From Beroe forskalii (taxonomy: Eukaryota; Ctenophora; Nuda; Beroida; Beroidae), in NCBI GenBank assembly GCA_011033025.1, contig WFMF01000041.1, positions 206,706 through 270,705 of the forward strand: a DNA stretch of 64,000 bases, in the 5' to 3' direction. Positions 1 to 11,680 of this stretch are shown in pieces. The position numbers and the translations under genes were made by a program. Position 1 is the first letter of the stretch. Each line of letters starts with the position of its first letter. A model generated the notes under the pieces. It was not told where the DNA came from. It worked only from the letters and a program-made list of their open reading frames with translations, and did no database searches.

Positions 1-2
1 CT

Positions 3-1131
3 GAGCAAATCTACGAAACACTTGAAGACGAACTGAAGAAAACCCAAACTGATCTACAAAACTCTAAGAACAGCGAGAAGAATAAAGATGATAAATTACA
101 GAACCTATCCAATGCCAATAAACTCCTCAAATCTGAAATCGACAAACAGAAACATGAGCTTTCTAAAGTGTGAGTTTATTCAGTTTTCTTACTCAGCTGT
201 CGCGTAGTAGTTATTGTGTCCTGCAATTTTGTGTGCCACTCGTTACAATAGAAATGTTAACATTATTCGACTTTTGAGTGACCACTTTATTCAACAGCAG
301 GGCCGAAACGAAGCCATCTGAGACGAAGGACAGAGGAATTGGCTGTGAACTGCTGCCCCGTGAAGCCGACCATTCCAAGTGCAAAGACTCCATCAGAAGC
401 AACGAATCTACCATTTCCGACCTTAAAAAGCAGATAGAGAATTCCAACAAGAACCTAAAGAACGAGCAGACCAATCTCAAAAACATGCAGGTACTTATAC
501 TTCTGATTACGAATTAAGACTTTCAGACTGATTTGATTAAAAAAAACCTCTACCGTTTGATCAATGATCATTACAATTGTTTAGAATGACAGAGTGTTTC
601 TTCTAGTTAAATCTAATTTGTAAATCCTTCTCAGGCTCAGGAGAACGAGAACATGCAGCGGAACCAGCGAGAGGTGGAGGAGCTGAGGAAGGAGAACACG
701 GTCCTCAACACTCGTCATGAGAGCCTCGTCCGGAACCTCCGGGCTGAGACCAAAGTCAAGATGGAACTCTTTGCTGCTCTAGGTAGGTTGAGGGAGGAAC
801 TTAAACCATTTGAAGTTTGGGCGAACTAAGACGCCTCCTGGTGTTCAAATAGGACAATTTTCAAAATATTGTTATGAAGTCCTCAATATTTCTGGCTGTT
901 TTTAATGTTTAAACGCCACAAAGCGCATCTAAATCCCTAATTCCCTCTACAGGTGATGCCCGTCGTCAGAGCGAGGAACTGACTCACCGACTTGATCAGA
1001 TGTGTCGTGAGAATGAGATGTTGAAGCAACGCGTGGCCGAGGCTATGGCCGTGTCCTCTTTCCCTACCTCTAGCTTCGGAGTACCGACCACCACCACCAC
1101 TGATACCTTCTACAGTGCTAACGGATTTTAG
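3..1131 (+). CDS. MACO1: Macoilin (TMEM57/MACO1), C-terminal exons
   Basis: This is the 3' end of a gene that begins before the window. Four exons join in phase with GT-AG introns: up to 169, 301-490, 635-782 and 953-1131 (TAG). The visible product is mostly charged coiled coil. It carries ETKVKMELFAALGDARRQ across the last junction, which I recognise as the conserved C-terminal motif of macoilin, an ER/nuclear-envelope multipass protein of neurons. The membrane-spanning N-terminal half would lie upstream. The tail after the coiled coil is short and Ser/Thr-rich and ends in SANGF. A polyadenylation signal AATAAA lies at 1227-1232. The gene converges on the integrin gene on the other strand. 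Identification rests on the C-terminal motif and coiled-coil context. Confidence 0.8.
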
Positions 1132-1902
1132 AGGAGACACACACTGGACTTAACCGGGCCAAGTACATGAATTTTACTTAAAATGTGAGATCTTATGAAC
1201 GCGTGCATGTTTTCCATATATGCCATAATAAAACGTTTTATTAGTTGAGTTCGAAAATATGTATCTATCAAATATACCAATCTAATATTAAATAACAGAA
1301 AAAGTGTTTCAACTCATAGGGCTTGGGTGTAATCATTAATAACGATTCTACTTCTAGGTTTTTGGTTATTAAATAATCCTAATTTGCGGTGACTTTTCAC
1401 GATGTAAGTCTATATATATATATATATATATTTTTGCCTTGTTTTTGCAAGTGCACCTTAATAACAGATCATGGAAATAAATTGTGTTAGTATCATTATA
1501 ATATTATCATTATTGTTATCATCATTATTTTGAGCCTTCGTGGTGAAATATCTTGTTACAAGTATTGATGTGTGAGTATGTCTTGATACGAACCAGTGCA
1601 TCCTGAAACCCCTTGTTTTTTGGTACCGTGCAAAATTCAGTGATACAAATAGTACAATTTTTAGACATAAAGTGACATTTAAAATGCTGAATTCATATCT
1701 AACATCACATTCATTGTCATAATCAGAACTCACATTTAACTTAGCGCCATTCACTTCAAGTTCATTCAAACAATATTAGATAGTGTTCATTGTTCATTTC
1801 CAATTGTTCCTGAGATTTCATCACGCATATGTGTACACAATTATTTCACTGTCATTAAAATCCGAGTGTATTTTATTATGTCCTCCAGCCATTCACAACA
1901 TT
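1132..1902. other. Convergent 3' intergenic region
   Basis: This AT-rich spacer lies between the stop codons of macoilin (+) and integrin alpha (-). It contains the macoilin poly(A) signal at 1227-1232, a (TA)n microsatellite at about 1411-1430, an ATT/ATC-rich stretch at about 1490-1530, and TTTTATT at about 1870-1877, which reads as a poly(A) signal for the integrin gene on the minus strand. No convincing gene was seen. Confidence 0.6.
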
Positions 1903-3292
1903 TCATTCCCCATCCTCGACATCGCACATCGGGTTTTTGAAAGCAAACTGCTCATCGTCCTCCTCATCATCGCTGGCATGATACGACGGTTCCACCGGCA
2001 CTTCATCCATCACTTCGATAGTTTCAACCGGTTTGTTGGCGTAGAACTCCGCCTTGGGCGGTCGTTTCCTCTCGAAGAAACCACATTTGTAGAGGATGAT
2101 CACGAGGAGCCCCAGACCACAAAGACCACCACAAGCCGATCCGATCAGGATCCAGATACTCAACGGTTTCACTAGCACAGTGCTAGCTACCACTTTGAGA
2201 GGAAGGGTTATGGGTCCTGTGACGCTCTCCGAGCCCAGGTCTGCGTCTGGGTCCTTGTTTAGGACCCAGCCACGAACTGAGGTCACGATGGTGATGGGGT
2301 CTGAAAAGGAGGGTTCCCAGATGTAAGAAGTTAGCCTGATCCCCACAATGTCCGTGGTCAGGGACTTAACAGTGCACGATATGTTGACACAGTGGACTGC
2401 TGCTCCACACACATACTCCACTGGAACAACAGGCTGGTCACCATCATCTCCTTCTCCACTGGTTGAGTTGTCTCCAACCTGGAGTGCTGATCTGATGACG
2501 TCACTCAGGGGGGACGAGGGAACTGATCTACGGGATCTAGAGGGATTGGGAGCTGTATCCGGGATGTGTTTCACGTTCAGGAACTGATCCGCACACTCAA
2601 TCTCCGTCGTTGAATCCACCTTGTACGGGTATATGAAGTCTGCGGAAGAGTTCAGAGCGAAGGGCACCTCCATCAACAGTTCCAGGTTTTCCAGCTGTCC
2701 CGGACCCAGGTTTACTGGGATGAAGGTCGTCTCCACTGAGCTGCCAATGTCTGACACCGTCATGACTATCTTCTCTGGATCAGTTAGTTGGAAGAGGGAC
2801 GTTGCAGGGGAGGTTGTCCCACTAAGTTGGAGGTTGGAGAGTTTCCGGACGGGTGTGGGTTGGAGCAGCACGTTATTGTCTGGGTTCTGATCGTCACTTC
2901 CCTCCGGTTTCAGCTCAGTCCGGATTATTACTTCCTTAGTGTTCTTAACACCCGACACGGAGTACTCGACACTAAAGGTGAAGTTCACTGTGGTGTTCTT
3001 GTCCAGTCTGTTGTCCAGACCGCAGTAGTACCGGCCCTCAGTGGCTCCGTAGGGTGTGCAGATTGATAGCCGTGCTCCATTGGCGTCCCTTACCGCTGTG
3101 ATGTACATTGACTGAGGCATGGTGATAAGGAGATGGGAGCCGAATGGTTTGCCGTGAGATGTATTCCTGGTGAGGGTGTAGTTGGACCAGATAACTTCGT
3201 TATATCCCGAGTATATCACATCTTTCCGAGTTCCATTATCGTACTTATCAAACTGAATCCCTGTCGATTGTAGTATGAGATCAGTTATACAC
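1903..3292 (-). CDS. Integrin alpha chain, C-terminal half (leg, TM, tail)
   Basis: This is the downstream half of an integrin alpha subunit, a cell-matrix receptor that pairs with a beta chain at the plasma membrane. The open frame runs from the foldback element edge to the stop at 1903 without introns. It shows extracellular beta-sandwich leg sequence with N-glycosylation sites, a basic SRSRRS stretch resembling a processing site, then one hydrophobic helix (about 25 residues, with GLCGLGLLVIIL) followed directly by KCGFFERKRPP. The latter is the GFFxR membrane-proximal signature of alpha chains. An acidic cytoplasmic tail follows. The first half of the protein is at 7920-9642. The two reading frames rejoin if the 4.6 kb element between them is left out, giving GSAAA-RCITD. 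The gene would encode roughly 1,030 residues from effectively one exon. Confidence 0.88.
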
Positions 3293-4132
3293 CTAGTAGT
3301 TTGTGCGCAGTTTTGCGAAACGTAGCAATTCTGCAACAATATTGCCCGATTTCATAGGCTAAACTTCAGATAGAGTAATTTTGAAGGTGGCCATTCGATA
3401 GAGCACAGCATAGGGAGTTCAGTGGTGAAGAGATCATTTGAATACGCCTTTCATGTCAGAAGTTATGATCAATAACACCTCGCGGCAGAAAACGAGGTTT
3501 TCCAGTAGTGGCGTGTTCAACGATTCATTGTGAAGCTCAGGAACATGATATCGAAAATCTATGATCAACTAACAATGTAGAATTTTATCCTCTATCGATT
3601 CTCGAAGGTCCCAAGTCTCTATCTTCAAAAATGTGGATTTCTATAAAAAGAAACCATGAGATGGTGTAAAAAAGTACATTACTGTCTACGAATGAGGTAC
3701 CGCTGCTCTGCAGGTACCGCTGCTCCATTGCGCGCGTGATTCGACAGCGCAAATCAAGTTCATAGTTTATTTCTGTGTACTTGCTCGTGCGTGTGTTTGG
3801 GCCGTTACCTATTTTGTATAGCTTTAGCCTTCCTTTCAACTTTTACACGTGACATTTTTGATTAAATCATGCTGTGTACTAGTTCAGTAATCCCTGTATA
3901 GTATAGACATTTAACTGATGTACCATTTTGATACCTGCAAAATAACATTTTGACTAAACTATAGTGACAAACTATAGTAAATGAAGAAGGCTGAAGCTTG
4001 AGTATTCATTCAAAATTTTCATTACAATCTAGAAATGCTTTAGATGTGTTTATGGGCGCTGTGTCATTGTTTGTATAGGATTTGCATCTTTTTGTGTGTT
4101 TTGTAATTGGGCACGAGTGTAGGGGTACATGA

Positions 4133-4214
4133 TTATGGGTATCGAGAATACCAAGGCCAAGATAAAACAGTTCTGACTATATTATCTTAGCCTTGGTATT
4201 CTTGATACCCATAA
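4133..4214. repeat. Hairpin (33 bp arms) inside foldback element
   Basis: A left arm beginning TTATGGGTATCGAGAATACC (4133-4165) is matched by its reverse complement at 4182-4214 with few mismatches, separated by about 16 bases. It may be the remnant of a very short MITE. Confidence 0.7.
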
Positions 4215-4489
4215 GCGATGGCAGAACAACTCGTATTGCAAATCAACTAAAGATGATCTGAACACAATAAGGTACCCTATAGACAGATACGAATGCCAAC
4301 CACGGACCGACACAAAGTCTAGCGTAAATACTAAATAGGTACAAGGTACAACGACACGAACCCCATACCCAATTACTAAATTATGATTAAAAGGTGTTAA
4401 ATTAATTAAAACCCGTCAATTGGATGTATGATCAATCGGAATAAATAAAAAAAGTAAAAGTTTGGTAAGCCAGTACTTATTGGGTAAGC

Positions 4490-4665
4490 ATAGTTGACAA
4501 CAGCGAAAAGTGTGGTTGACACCAGAATAAATGTTCAATGTTTACTTGAACTATAGTTGACACCAAGTATAGTAAGTTGACACCAAATATAGTTGACGCC
4601 AAGTATTATTGACACCAACTACCAAGTATTGTAATTTACAGCAAGTATTGTTGACAATGTATTTA
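4490..4665. repeat. Degenerate about 20 bp tandem repeat (GTTGACACCAAGTATA)
   Basis: Some eight imperfect copies of a unit like GTTGACACCAAGTATA lie head to tail inside the foldback element. There is no coding potential. Confidence 0.6.
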
Positions 4666-4743
4666 TTTATTGACACCAAATTCAATGTGTCAATTTATCA
4701 ATTAATTCTACATATGGCATTTTGGTACATTAACTCAATCTTA

Positions 4744-5485
4744 CAGGGTGCGCCAAAAGTCTTGACCCCTTTTACTTTTTTGATCATTCGAAAAATACAG
4801 CAGATATTTCGATTCTGTGAAAGTTTCTTTAAATTCAACCAAAGAATGGCGGATTCTGAGATTTTTAGTTCGCTATGACAACCATAGCAACCACACGGGT
4901 GTCCATAGCAACCGACTTAAAAATTGAAGATTTTTGGCATTTTTGACATTTCGATCTAGGCCAAATTTTCTGTTTTGATAACTCCAGATTTATATGTCAA
5001 AACGCCAAAAATCTTCAATTTTTGGGTCGGTTGCTGTGGGAACTCGTGTGGTTGCTGTGGTTGTCATAGCAACCTGTAAATCTCAGAATCCGCCATTCTT
5101 TGGTTATATTTAAAGAAACTTTTTACAGAATCGAAATGTCTGCTGTGTTAAACTCCAGACTTCTGCACTCCTAGTGTGCCAGGTACTACACCTTGCGGAA
5201 CGGTCTCTGCCTTCCCTCTGGATCTTGCTATCTTTTGGGACTGCATGACGTGAGGTAGCGACGATCATCTAGGCTCCGGGAGGATCGTCGCAGCATATCA
5301 TATTGGTAGTATTAATATTGTATATCTCAGGGAGCCTTAGGCTCAGCCAGCAGAGGTTGTTCCTGACGGCACGGTTTGTAGGGCTTCGGCCGAATTTACC
5401 GTTCCACCCCAAAGTAAGTAAAAATCTGCTGTATTTTTCGAATGATCAAAAAAGTGAAAGGGGTCAAGACTTTTGGCGCATCCTG
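4744..5485. mobile_element. Non-autonomous mariner-type MITE
   Basis: Terminal inverted repeats begin CAGGGTGCGCCAAAAGTCTT on the left and match the reverse complement at the right end (CAGGATGCGCCAAAAGTCTT) for about 60 bp with few differences. TA dinucleotides flank both ends (4742-4743 and 5486-5487). An internal inverted repeat occupies about 4776-5148. No transposase is present. TIR sequence and TA target fit the Tc1/mariner superfamily. It sits nested in the larger foldback element, so it is either younger than that element or was carried with it. Confidence 0.75.
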
Positions 5486-5765
5486 TACAATACGGGATTT
5501 ACCGGCATTCAAATTCAATGCGGTTAGCGAGTATGGAAGCCTGGGAATAGGGGGAGACATTATGACCCAAGTATAACATCGACTGGTAACACGTATATGA
5601 TCTTAACAGCTACACCCATATCATACCCATTACCCAACCTTCCCTTACACATGGGATTACCTCTTAGGCTCTTACCAAAGCTTCCCAAAACAGCGCTTCC
5701 CTGAATCTTGGTATTGCCTGATTTTCCGGGGCTCACCTCTATTATACAGTATACACGGTAGTAGC

Positions 5766-6242
5766 CCAAACTAGACTCACCTCATTGCCGGGCTTCACAG
5801 TTCACCATACTCGGCTCCACCTATATATAATCCCTGTATTTAACTCCCCCGTATTAACTCGTACTCCCCCATATGAACTTGGGCTCCCCCATATTAGCTT
5901 GGGCTCCCCCATTCTCCCATCTAAATTCGGGCTCGCCCATACAAACTCGGGTTCCCCATACAAACTCGGGCTCCCCATACAAACTCGGGCTCCCAGTCCT
6001 CAATACTAACTTTCACTCCCCCATATTAACTTGGGCTCCCCAAATCCCCCATTACGACTTGAGCTCAGCCGTTTTAATTTAGGCTCACCCATACTAATTT
6101 GGGCTCCCCCATACTAATTTGGGCTCCCCATACAAACTTCAGATCCCCAATATTATAAATTGGGCTCCCCAATCCCCCATATTGCGCTCCCCAATCCCCC
6201 ATATAAATTCTTCCATATTGATTCCCCCCTACTAAATTGGGC
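5766..6242. repeat. Left minisatellite arm, GGGCTCCCCATACAAACTC-like units
   Basis: About twenty imperfect 19-21 bp units of the form GGGCTCCCCATACAAACTC lie in tandem. The array starts with a non-repeated lead (CTCACCTCATTGCCGGGCTT) that recurs in reverse complement near 7200, so the array forms one arm of a long internal inverted repeat with 6655-7235. Confidence 0.75.
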
Positions 6243-6654
6243 AAATTGGAAGAACGCCGATTTTCAAAAAGTGGTAAGCGCTATTTCTGTTTTACCTTAG
6301 GAGGTGTATTTATGTGGGATAAAATTTCGGTGTTTCAAATTTTGGTAAGTTGAAAATATGGGGATTTTTCAAGTCATTATTCTTGTTAACACATGATCAT
6401 GACGTCATTTTGAAATTTCATGGTGGGTGAAAAAATGGGGATTCCTCTGAAAAATCCGCAAATTACAACCTTTTTAAATAAACCTCCTAAGGTACATCCC
6501 AACTGTAACCCTAACATTCGTGGCTAAACCTTATCCTAACCATAAACAGTTAGGTTTTGGTCGATGGTTAGGGTTATGGTTAATTGGTTATGATTTGGAA
6601 TAGTGTTTCCACTTATGCTTCCATGTTTTGAAAATCGGCGTTTTTCCAGTCTGC

Positions 6655-7235
6655 CCTAATTTGAGCCCAAGAATGTGGTGGAGCCCGAGTTTGTATAGGG
6701 GCTCGAGTTTGTATAGGGGCCCGAGTTAGTATGGGGCCGAGTTTGTAATTGTATGGAGATCTCAAATAGTGTGGGGGACTGGGGGAGCCTAAATTAGTAC
6801 GGGGAGCCCACGTTAGAACTACGGGGAGCTAATGTTAGTGTGAGGAAGCCGAAGCTATGGTGAAGCCCAGGATAAAGTGGAGCCAGGTACGGTGAAGCCC
6901 AAGGTAAGGGGGAGCCTGCAGTGGCTGGTATGGGTGATGCCATGTTTGAGGGTAAGCCCACAACATCAGTGAAGCCCGAGGTTCAGTGGAGCGTGGTATG
7001 GTGAAGCCCAAGGTAAGGGTGAGTCTGGTAAGGGTGAGCCCTGTATCAGGGTTATCCCGGGGCATTGGTGAAGCCCAAGGCTAGGTGGAGCCTGGTATGG
7101 TGAAGCCCTGCAATGAGGTGAGTCTGGTCCGGGTTAGCCCCTGTATCGGGGTTATCCTGGGGCATTGGTGAAGCCCAACGTTAGGTGGAGCTGGGTATGG
7201 TGAAGCCCGGCAATGATGTGAGTCTTTGGGAATAT
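6655..7235. repeat. Right minisatellite arm, inverted relative to 5766-6242
   Basis: Tandem units include GAGTTTGTATAGGGGC (near the centre) and a second type around GGTGAAGCCCAAGGTAAGGG further out. They are largely the reverse complement of the left array. Small ORFs across it are repeat artefacts. Confidence 0.7.
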
Positions 7236-7919
7236 TACGCATGTTAACGTATGATGATGACGTCATTTTAAAACTTCGTGGGGAATGAAAATATGGGGAT
7301 ATTTGTAAAAAATCCCCAAATTTCGTACCAAATTTTTCTCATTTAAACTGGCTAACAGGCCTCCATAAACCGGAGAGAAATAGCGAGAAACCATGCAAAA
7401 TCGGTAACGGGCCAAACACACGCACGAGCAAGTACACAGAAATCAACTGTGAACTTGATTTGCGCTGTCGAATCACGCGCGCAATGGATCAGCGGTACCT
7501 ACAGAGCAGCGGTACCTCATTCGTAGACAGTAATGTACTTTTTTACACCATCTCATGGTTTCTTTTTATAGAAATCCACATTTTTGAAGATAGAGACTTG
7601 GGACCTTCGAGAATCGATAGAGGATAAAATTCTACATTGTTAGTTGATCATAGATTTTCGATATCATGTTCCTGAGCTTCACAATGAATCGTTGAACACG
7701 CCACTACTGGAAAACCTCGTTTTCTGCCGCGAGGTGTTATTGATCATAACTTCTGACATGAAAGGCGTATTCAAATGATCTCTTCACCACTGAACTCCCT
7801 ATGCTGTGCTCTATCGAATGGCCACCTTCAAAATTACTCTATCTGAAGTTTAGCCTATGAAATCGGGCAATATTGTTGCAGAATTGCTACGTTTCGCAAA
7901 ACTGCGCACAAACTACTAG

Positions 7920-9642
7920 CAGCAGCGCTACCTCGCGTTCCGGGGTTGCTTATGATTTCTTTGAGATAAACAGTGGTCTGAGAGCAATTTTCATATGGTT
8001 TCCCATATTCCAGTCCGTCAAAGAATTCCGAATTATTGTATGATTTATCTGCGAGCTCCACTCGTTTAGTTGCAGGAATTGTATTCTCGAAGTCCAAGTA
8101 GTTGGTAACGTTCAACTTGAAGGTGTGCTTCATGTCGGAATTACTCGAATAGTCCGGGTTGTATGAAGCACAAAATACGAGTATAAAGCAGGCCACGGTT
8201 TTATTGTTGCAAATATCATCCTTATCAACCAACTCTGGTGCCCTGTTAGTAACGTTGATGTTGATTATGGGCAGGGTTCGGTAAACGAACGCAGTGTCGG
8301 AGTAAAACGCCCCTATCACAATATCCGGGTATTCGTTGCTGTCAATGTCGACTCCTTGACTCAAACTCCCCCCAAAACCGTAGAGCGGTGCCCCTGGAGT
8401 GGGCGTTGCAGACAGCACCTGGACTGCTGTCTGTCCCACTGTGATTCCCTTGCTGGAACCCAGGAATATGTACACTCTCCCGGCATCCGGTGAGAGATCA
8501 GCAGGAGCACCCACTGCCAGATCGGCATATCCGTCCTTGTTTATGTCTCCGATCACTGACAGAGCTGCTCCAAATCGGTCTCCTGCTTGCTTCCCTGGGA
8601 TAAATCCTCTGGGAAATGATGGGTTACCGAAGTAGTTGTTCATCTCGAAAACGTAGATCTGACCTCTGTCCTTGTCCCCTGCCACTGATGTGTCTGACCA
8701 GGATGGGGCTCCTATGATGATTTGGAACTTCTCCTGCTTTGTGTAGCCACACGTGACAGCTGCCCCGAAATATGCTCCAAAGCTCGTGCCCCTGGCCAAG
8801 GGGGAAGTCTGCATGAAAGTGTTTGTTGGTGAGTACCTGACAACGTCCACTTTGCCCTTCATGAAAAAGCTCCGGGGTGCCCCCACAAAAACAAACCTCA
8901 TCCCCGTGGACTTTTCCACACAGCCAGCGGAGGAGTATCCGTAGTAATCGTACGTTCTGCTGTAATACCCCGAGTAAGCCAGGTGAGAGTTCTCCAGGGA
9001 AGATGTCCGAGTGTCGTAGAACATGGTCCTCCCTGTCCACTTGTTGTACCCCACTCCGCTCACCTCCAACATCCCCTCCTCACTGTACAGCCCTGTCATG
9101 CCCTGAGACACCCGGTCACACTGGTCTACCTGCCGGCGCTGGATGTCCGTACACATGTCCGGGACGGTGGAAGTGTGTCCGGCGGAGGAGATGGTCCAGC
9201 ACCGTCCTCTCATGCCCACCTCGTTGTCAGTGTTCATCTTACCTCGCTGGGTGTACCGGTGAGCACACGCCAGAGCGTCAAATGTCCGTGTGTTTACGGA
9301 GAGCGTGCCTCCCGTCCACTGGCCCTGCTTCACTTCCTTGCTTTGTGGAGGTGCAGTGTCCACTGCCAGGTCACTGCACTGCTCGTCTGATACACTGCAG
9401 TTGTACACTGTACCCCAGGCCACGCCCAGACTCCCATTGCTCTGAGTTATGTTGGCTGTCGGGGCTCCGACCAACACCCAGCTAGCCCCGCCCAACTTCT
9501 GTATCGCAGCTGAATACCCGAAATACTCCCCGGGGTGGGGCCCCGCTAGTTTGATAGGGTCTGATGTGTCTATGTTGTAGGTATGAGTTGTAGATGGGAG
9601 GACTGAAATCAGGAACAGGAGATGTATGCAACTTTTGATCAT
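7920..9642 (-). CDS. Integrin alpha chain, N-terminal half (signal peptide, beta-propeller)
   Basis: The frame starts at ATG 9642 with a hydrophobic signal peptide (MIKSCIHLLFLISVLPSTTH). It then gives the seven-bladed propeller of an integrin alpha chain: GEYFGYSAAI and WVLVGAP in the first blades, a cysteine-rich insertion, then FG-GAP repeats with calcium-loop motifs DINKDGYAD and DIDSNEYPD followed by the start of the first leg domain. The host coding sequence stops being integrin-like at GSAAA, where the foldback element begins. The open frame runs about 20 codons into the element and then ends. The continuation is at 1903-3292. No introns are seen. The gene's promoter should lie in 9643-10260. 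If the element is present in mRNA, the product would be a secreted propeller without membrane anchor. Confidence 0.88.
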
Positions 9643-10262
9643 CTGCTACCCAGGCTTTTGAATTGCTTTCTGAGGGCGTATGATAATGTGATAAATTGAT
9701 ATTTTCAAATTCAACTTTCAAAATCAGTTTCCGAGATAGGTAATCAAAAGGTTAAATTCCCGCCAGTAACTTTTATTTACTGATTCGTGAATAAAAAAAG
9801 GGCCTTACATTAATATAGGTATACTAATTCAAATTCAATTTCAAAATTGGTTCGAGCAATAAATTCGAAACTTTTGAACAGGAGTGAAAAACAAGAAGGG
9901 AAACAAGCGACTGAAATTATAACTAAGGTTGGACATGTGTAAGCTGTAATTTGAGATTTCCGATGACTCAGTGTAAACTTTATCTTGCATCCATCTAATT
10001 GCGTCACCCCAGGGTCAGCCATCTCAGTATGTTCCAATTTCAGTGCCACTGCCACATAACATAGCATAGCACCAATCACCATCCACCAACGTCCAACACT
10101 CCTTATGAATTTTCGAATACACAGGAAAATGTATATTATCATCATCTGTGAGTTGACATTTGACTTTTGCAAGTGCAAATAATTATTCATCCCAAATCCT
10201 AATTTAGTTTTTTCAAAATTCAAAGAATGTAAGAACTATTCTAGAAGTAGACGGCCATAGTT
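9643..10262. other. Upstream region of integrin alpha
   Basis: This AT-rich sequence lies 5' of the integrin start. It holds short open frames without recognisable domains. It presumably contains the integrin 5'UTR and promoter, but no core motif can be assigned with confidence. Confidence 0.35.
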
Positions 10263-11640
10263 TGAATCCGGTGATCGGTCCTTACACAGAATGCAGATGT
10301 AGAGTGTCGACTGAGGTGCTGCAGCTGAAGCCCCGTGCACGTCCTGAATCACTGCCCCCTGAAACCGGCCAAAATCTAGATTTTGGCCGGTTGTCAACAC
10401 TAATCAGCTGCGCGCGCAGGTTGTCAGCACTTTGCCTGCATGTCAAGCTGCGCAGTTCATTAAAAGAACGCTCTGTGTCAGCACTGATGTGCATCGGTAT
10501 ACTGGTTTAGGTATTCCTCACAATTAAATTGCCGACTCGGGGAATACCGATGCACATCAGTGCTGACACAGCGCGTTCTTTTAATTAACTGCGCCGCGCA
10601 GCTTGACATGCAGGCAAAGTGCTGACAACCTTCTGCCTTCGCGCGCAGCTGATTAGTGCTGACAACCTGCGCGCGCAACTGGTCACTTCTGAAAAGAAAA
10701 CGTACCTGCGCACGCAACTGGTCACTGCTGACAACCTGCGCCGCGCGCGCAACTGGTCGAGGTCACTACTGACAACCTGCGCGCGCACCTGGTCAGTGCT
10801 GACAACCTCAAACCTGCGCGCGCACCTGGTCAGTGCTGAAAACCTGCGCGCGCACCTGGTCAGTGCTGACAACCTGCGCGCGCACCTGGTCAGTGCTGAC
10901 AACCTGCGCGCGCACCTGGTTTCCTAAGCCCGCATAGGTGTGTGTACGCGCCGCGCGCTTCCCTACGGGACACACTGTGCTGGGGAAGCGCGCCGCGCGA
11001 GCCACACAGGGATATACGTGTTTAGCAAGCACCTGGTAATTGCCCTAACCAGGGCCCTGGTTACGCGCACAGAGTGCGCGGCGCGGCAAGCGCTAAACCC
11101 TGGTTAGGGGAAACCTGGTAAGTGCGCTGACAACCTGCGCGCTAGTAAGATTTTACCCTACCCTCCGCCGCGTGCCATTTTTTCCGCGTCTGCAACATGA
11201 CCCTCCAAATTTCCGAGTGTTGCGCGCTAGGGATGGGTGAAATCCATCTACCTGCGCGCGCACCTGGTCAGTGCTGACAACCTGCGCGCGCACCTGATCA
11301 GTGCTGACAACCTGCGCGCGCACCTGGTCAGTGCTTAAAACGCGACGCCTGATTATATCGCTCGCGCGCTTCTGCCGTGCAATATCGTGTACCACAGTTG
11401 CTTGCTAAACACGTATATCCCTGTCTGCGTTGCGCGGCACGCTTCCTCAGAACGTACGCACACCTTCCCCTAACCAGGGGTGTCGCGAGACCTGGTTTAG
11501 CGGCTTGCCGCGCCGCGCACTCCGTGCGCGAAACCAGGGCGCTGGTTAGGGCAAACGCACACCTATGCGGGCTTATGAACACAGTTGCATTGCAGCGGGT
11601 TTCACCTGGATACCTGCAGCTGCAGGCACCAACATGAACA
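10263..11640. repeat. GC-rich palindromic satellite with 30 bp unit
   Basis: A 30 bp unit (core ACCTGCGCGCGCACCTGGTC followed by AGTGCTGACA) recurs from about 10640 to 10920 and again at about 11250-11335. The left part is a long palindrome centred near 10523: GATGTGCATCGGTATAC and AGCTGCGCAGTT recur in reverse order on the other side. A second inverted pair (about 10925-11125 and 11395-11575) shares ACACGTATATCCCTG and TAACCAGGGGT-like blocks. CpG and GCGC content is extreme against the AT-rich surroundings. Open frames such as repeated STDQVRAQV are repeat translations, not genes. Confidence 0.8.
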
Positions 11641-11680
11641 GATCAGGTAATATCTAAAAAATATTAATTTTTTAATCATT

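Larger units (their letters stand above)
3293..7919. mobile_element. Foldback-type DNA element with long TIRs, inserted in integrin alpha
   Basis: The element has two near-identical inverted arms of about 530 bp: 3293-3825 and 7390-7919. Both tips read CTAGTAGTTTGTGCGCAG into the element. Inside lies a second inverted pair made of G/C-rich tandem repeats (about 5766-6242 against 6655-7235) and a third short pair around AACGCCGATTTTCAAAA near 6250 and 6640. The target duplication is either TA or CTAG; it is palindromic, so the two cannot be told apart. No transposase ORF is visible, so it is non-autonomous. It carries a mariner-type MITE at 4744-5485 and a hairpin at 4133-4214. Nested inverted arms with tandem repeats are the hallmark of foldback elements. 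Arms are almost identical, so the insertion is probably young. Confidence 0.8.

Noticed and set aside
5810-6100. Pro/Gly-rich plus-strand ORFs in the foldback element
   Set aside because: Minisatellite translation; no start context or domain.
8877-9485. 202-residue plus-strand ORF opposite integrin alpha
   Set aside because: Shadow of the integrin coding frame; Cys/Pro/Ser-rich with no domain.
10478-11395. Open frames with repeated STDQVRAQV or DNLRAHLVSA
   Set aside because: Translation of the 30 bp GC-rich satellite; present on both strands, with no domain or splice context.
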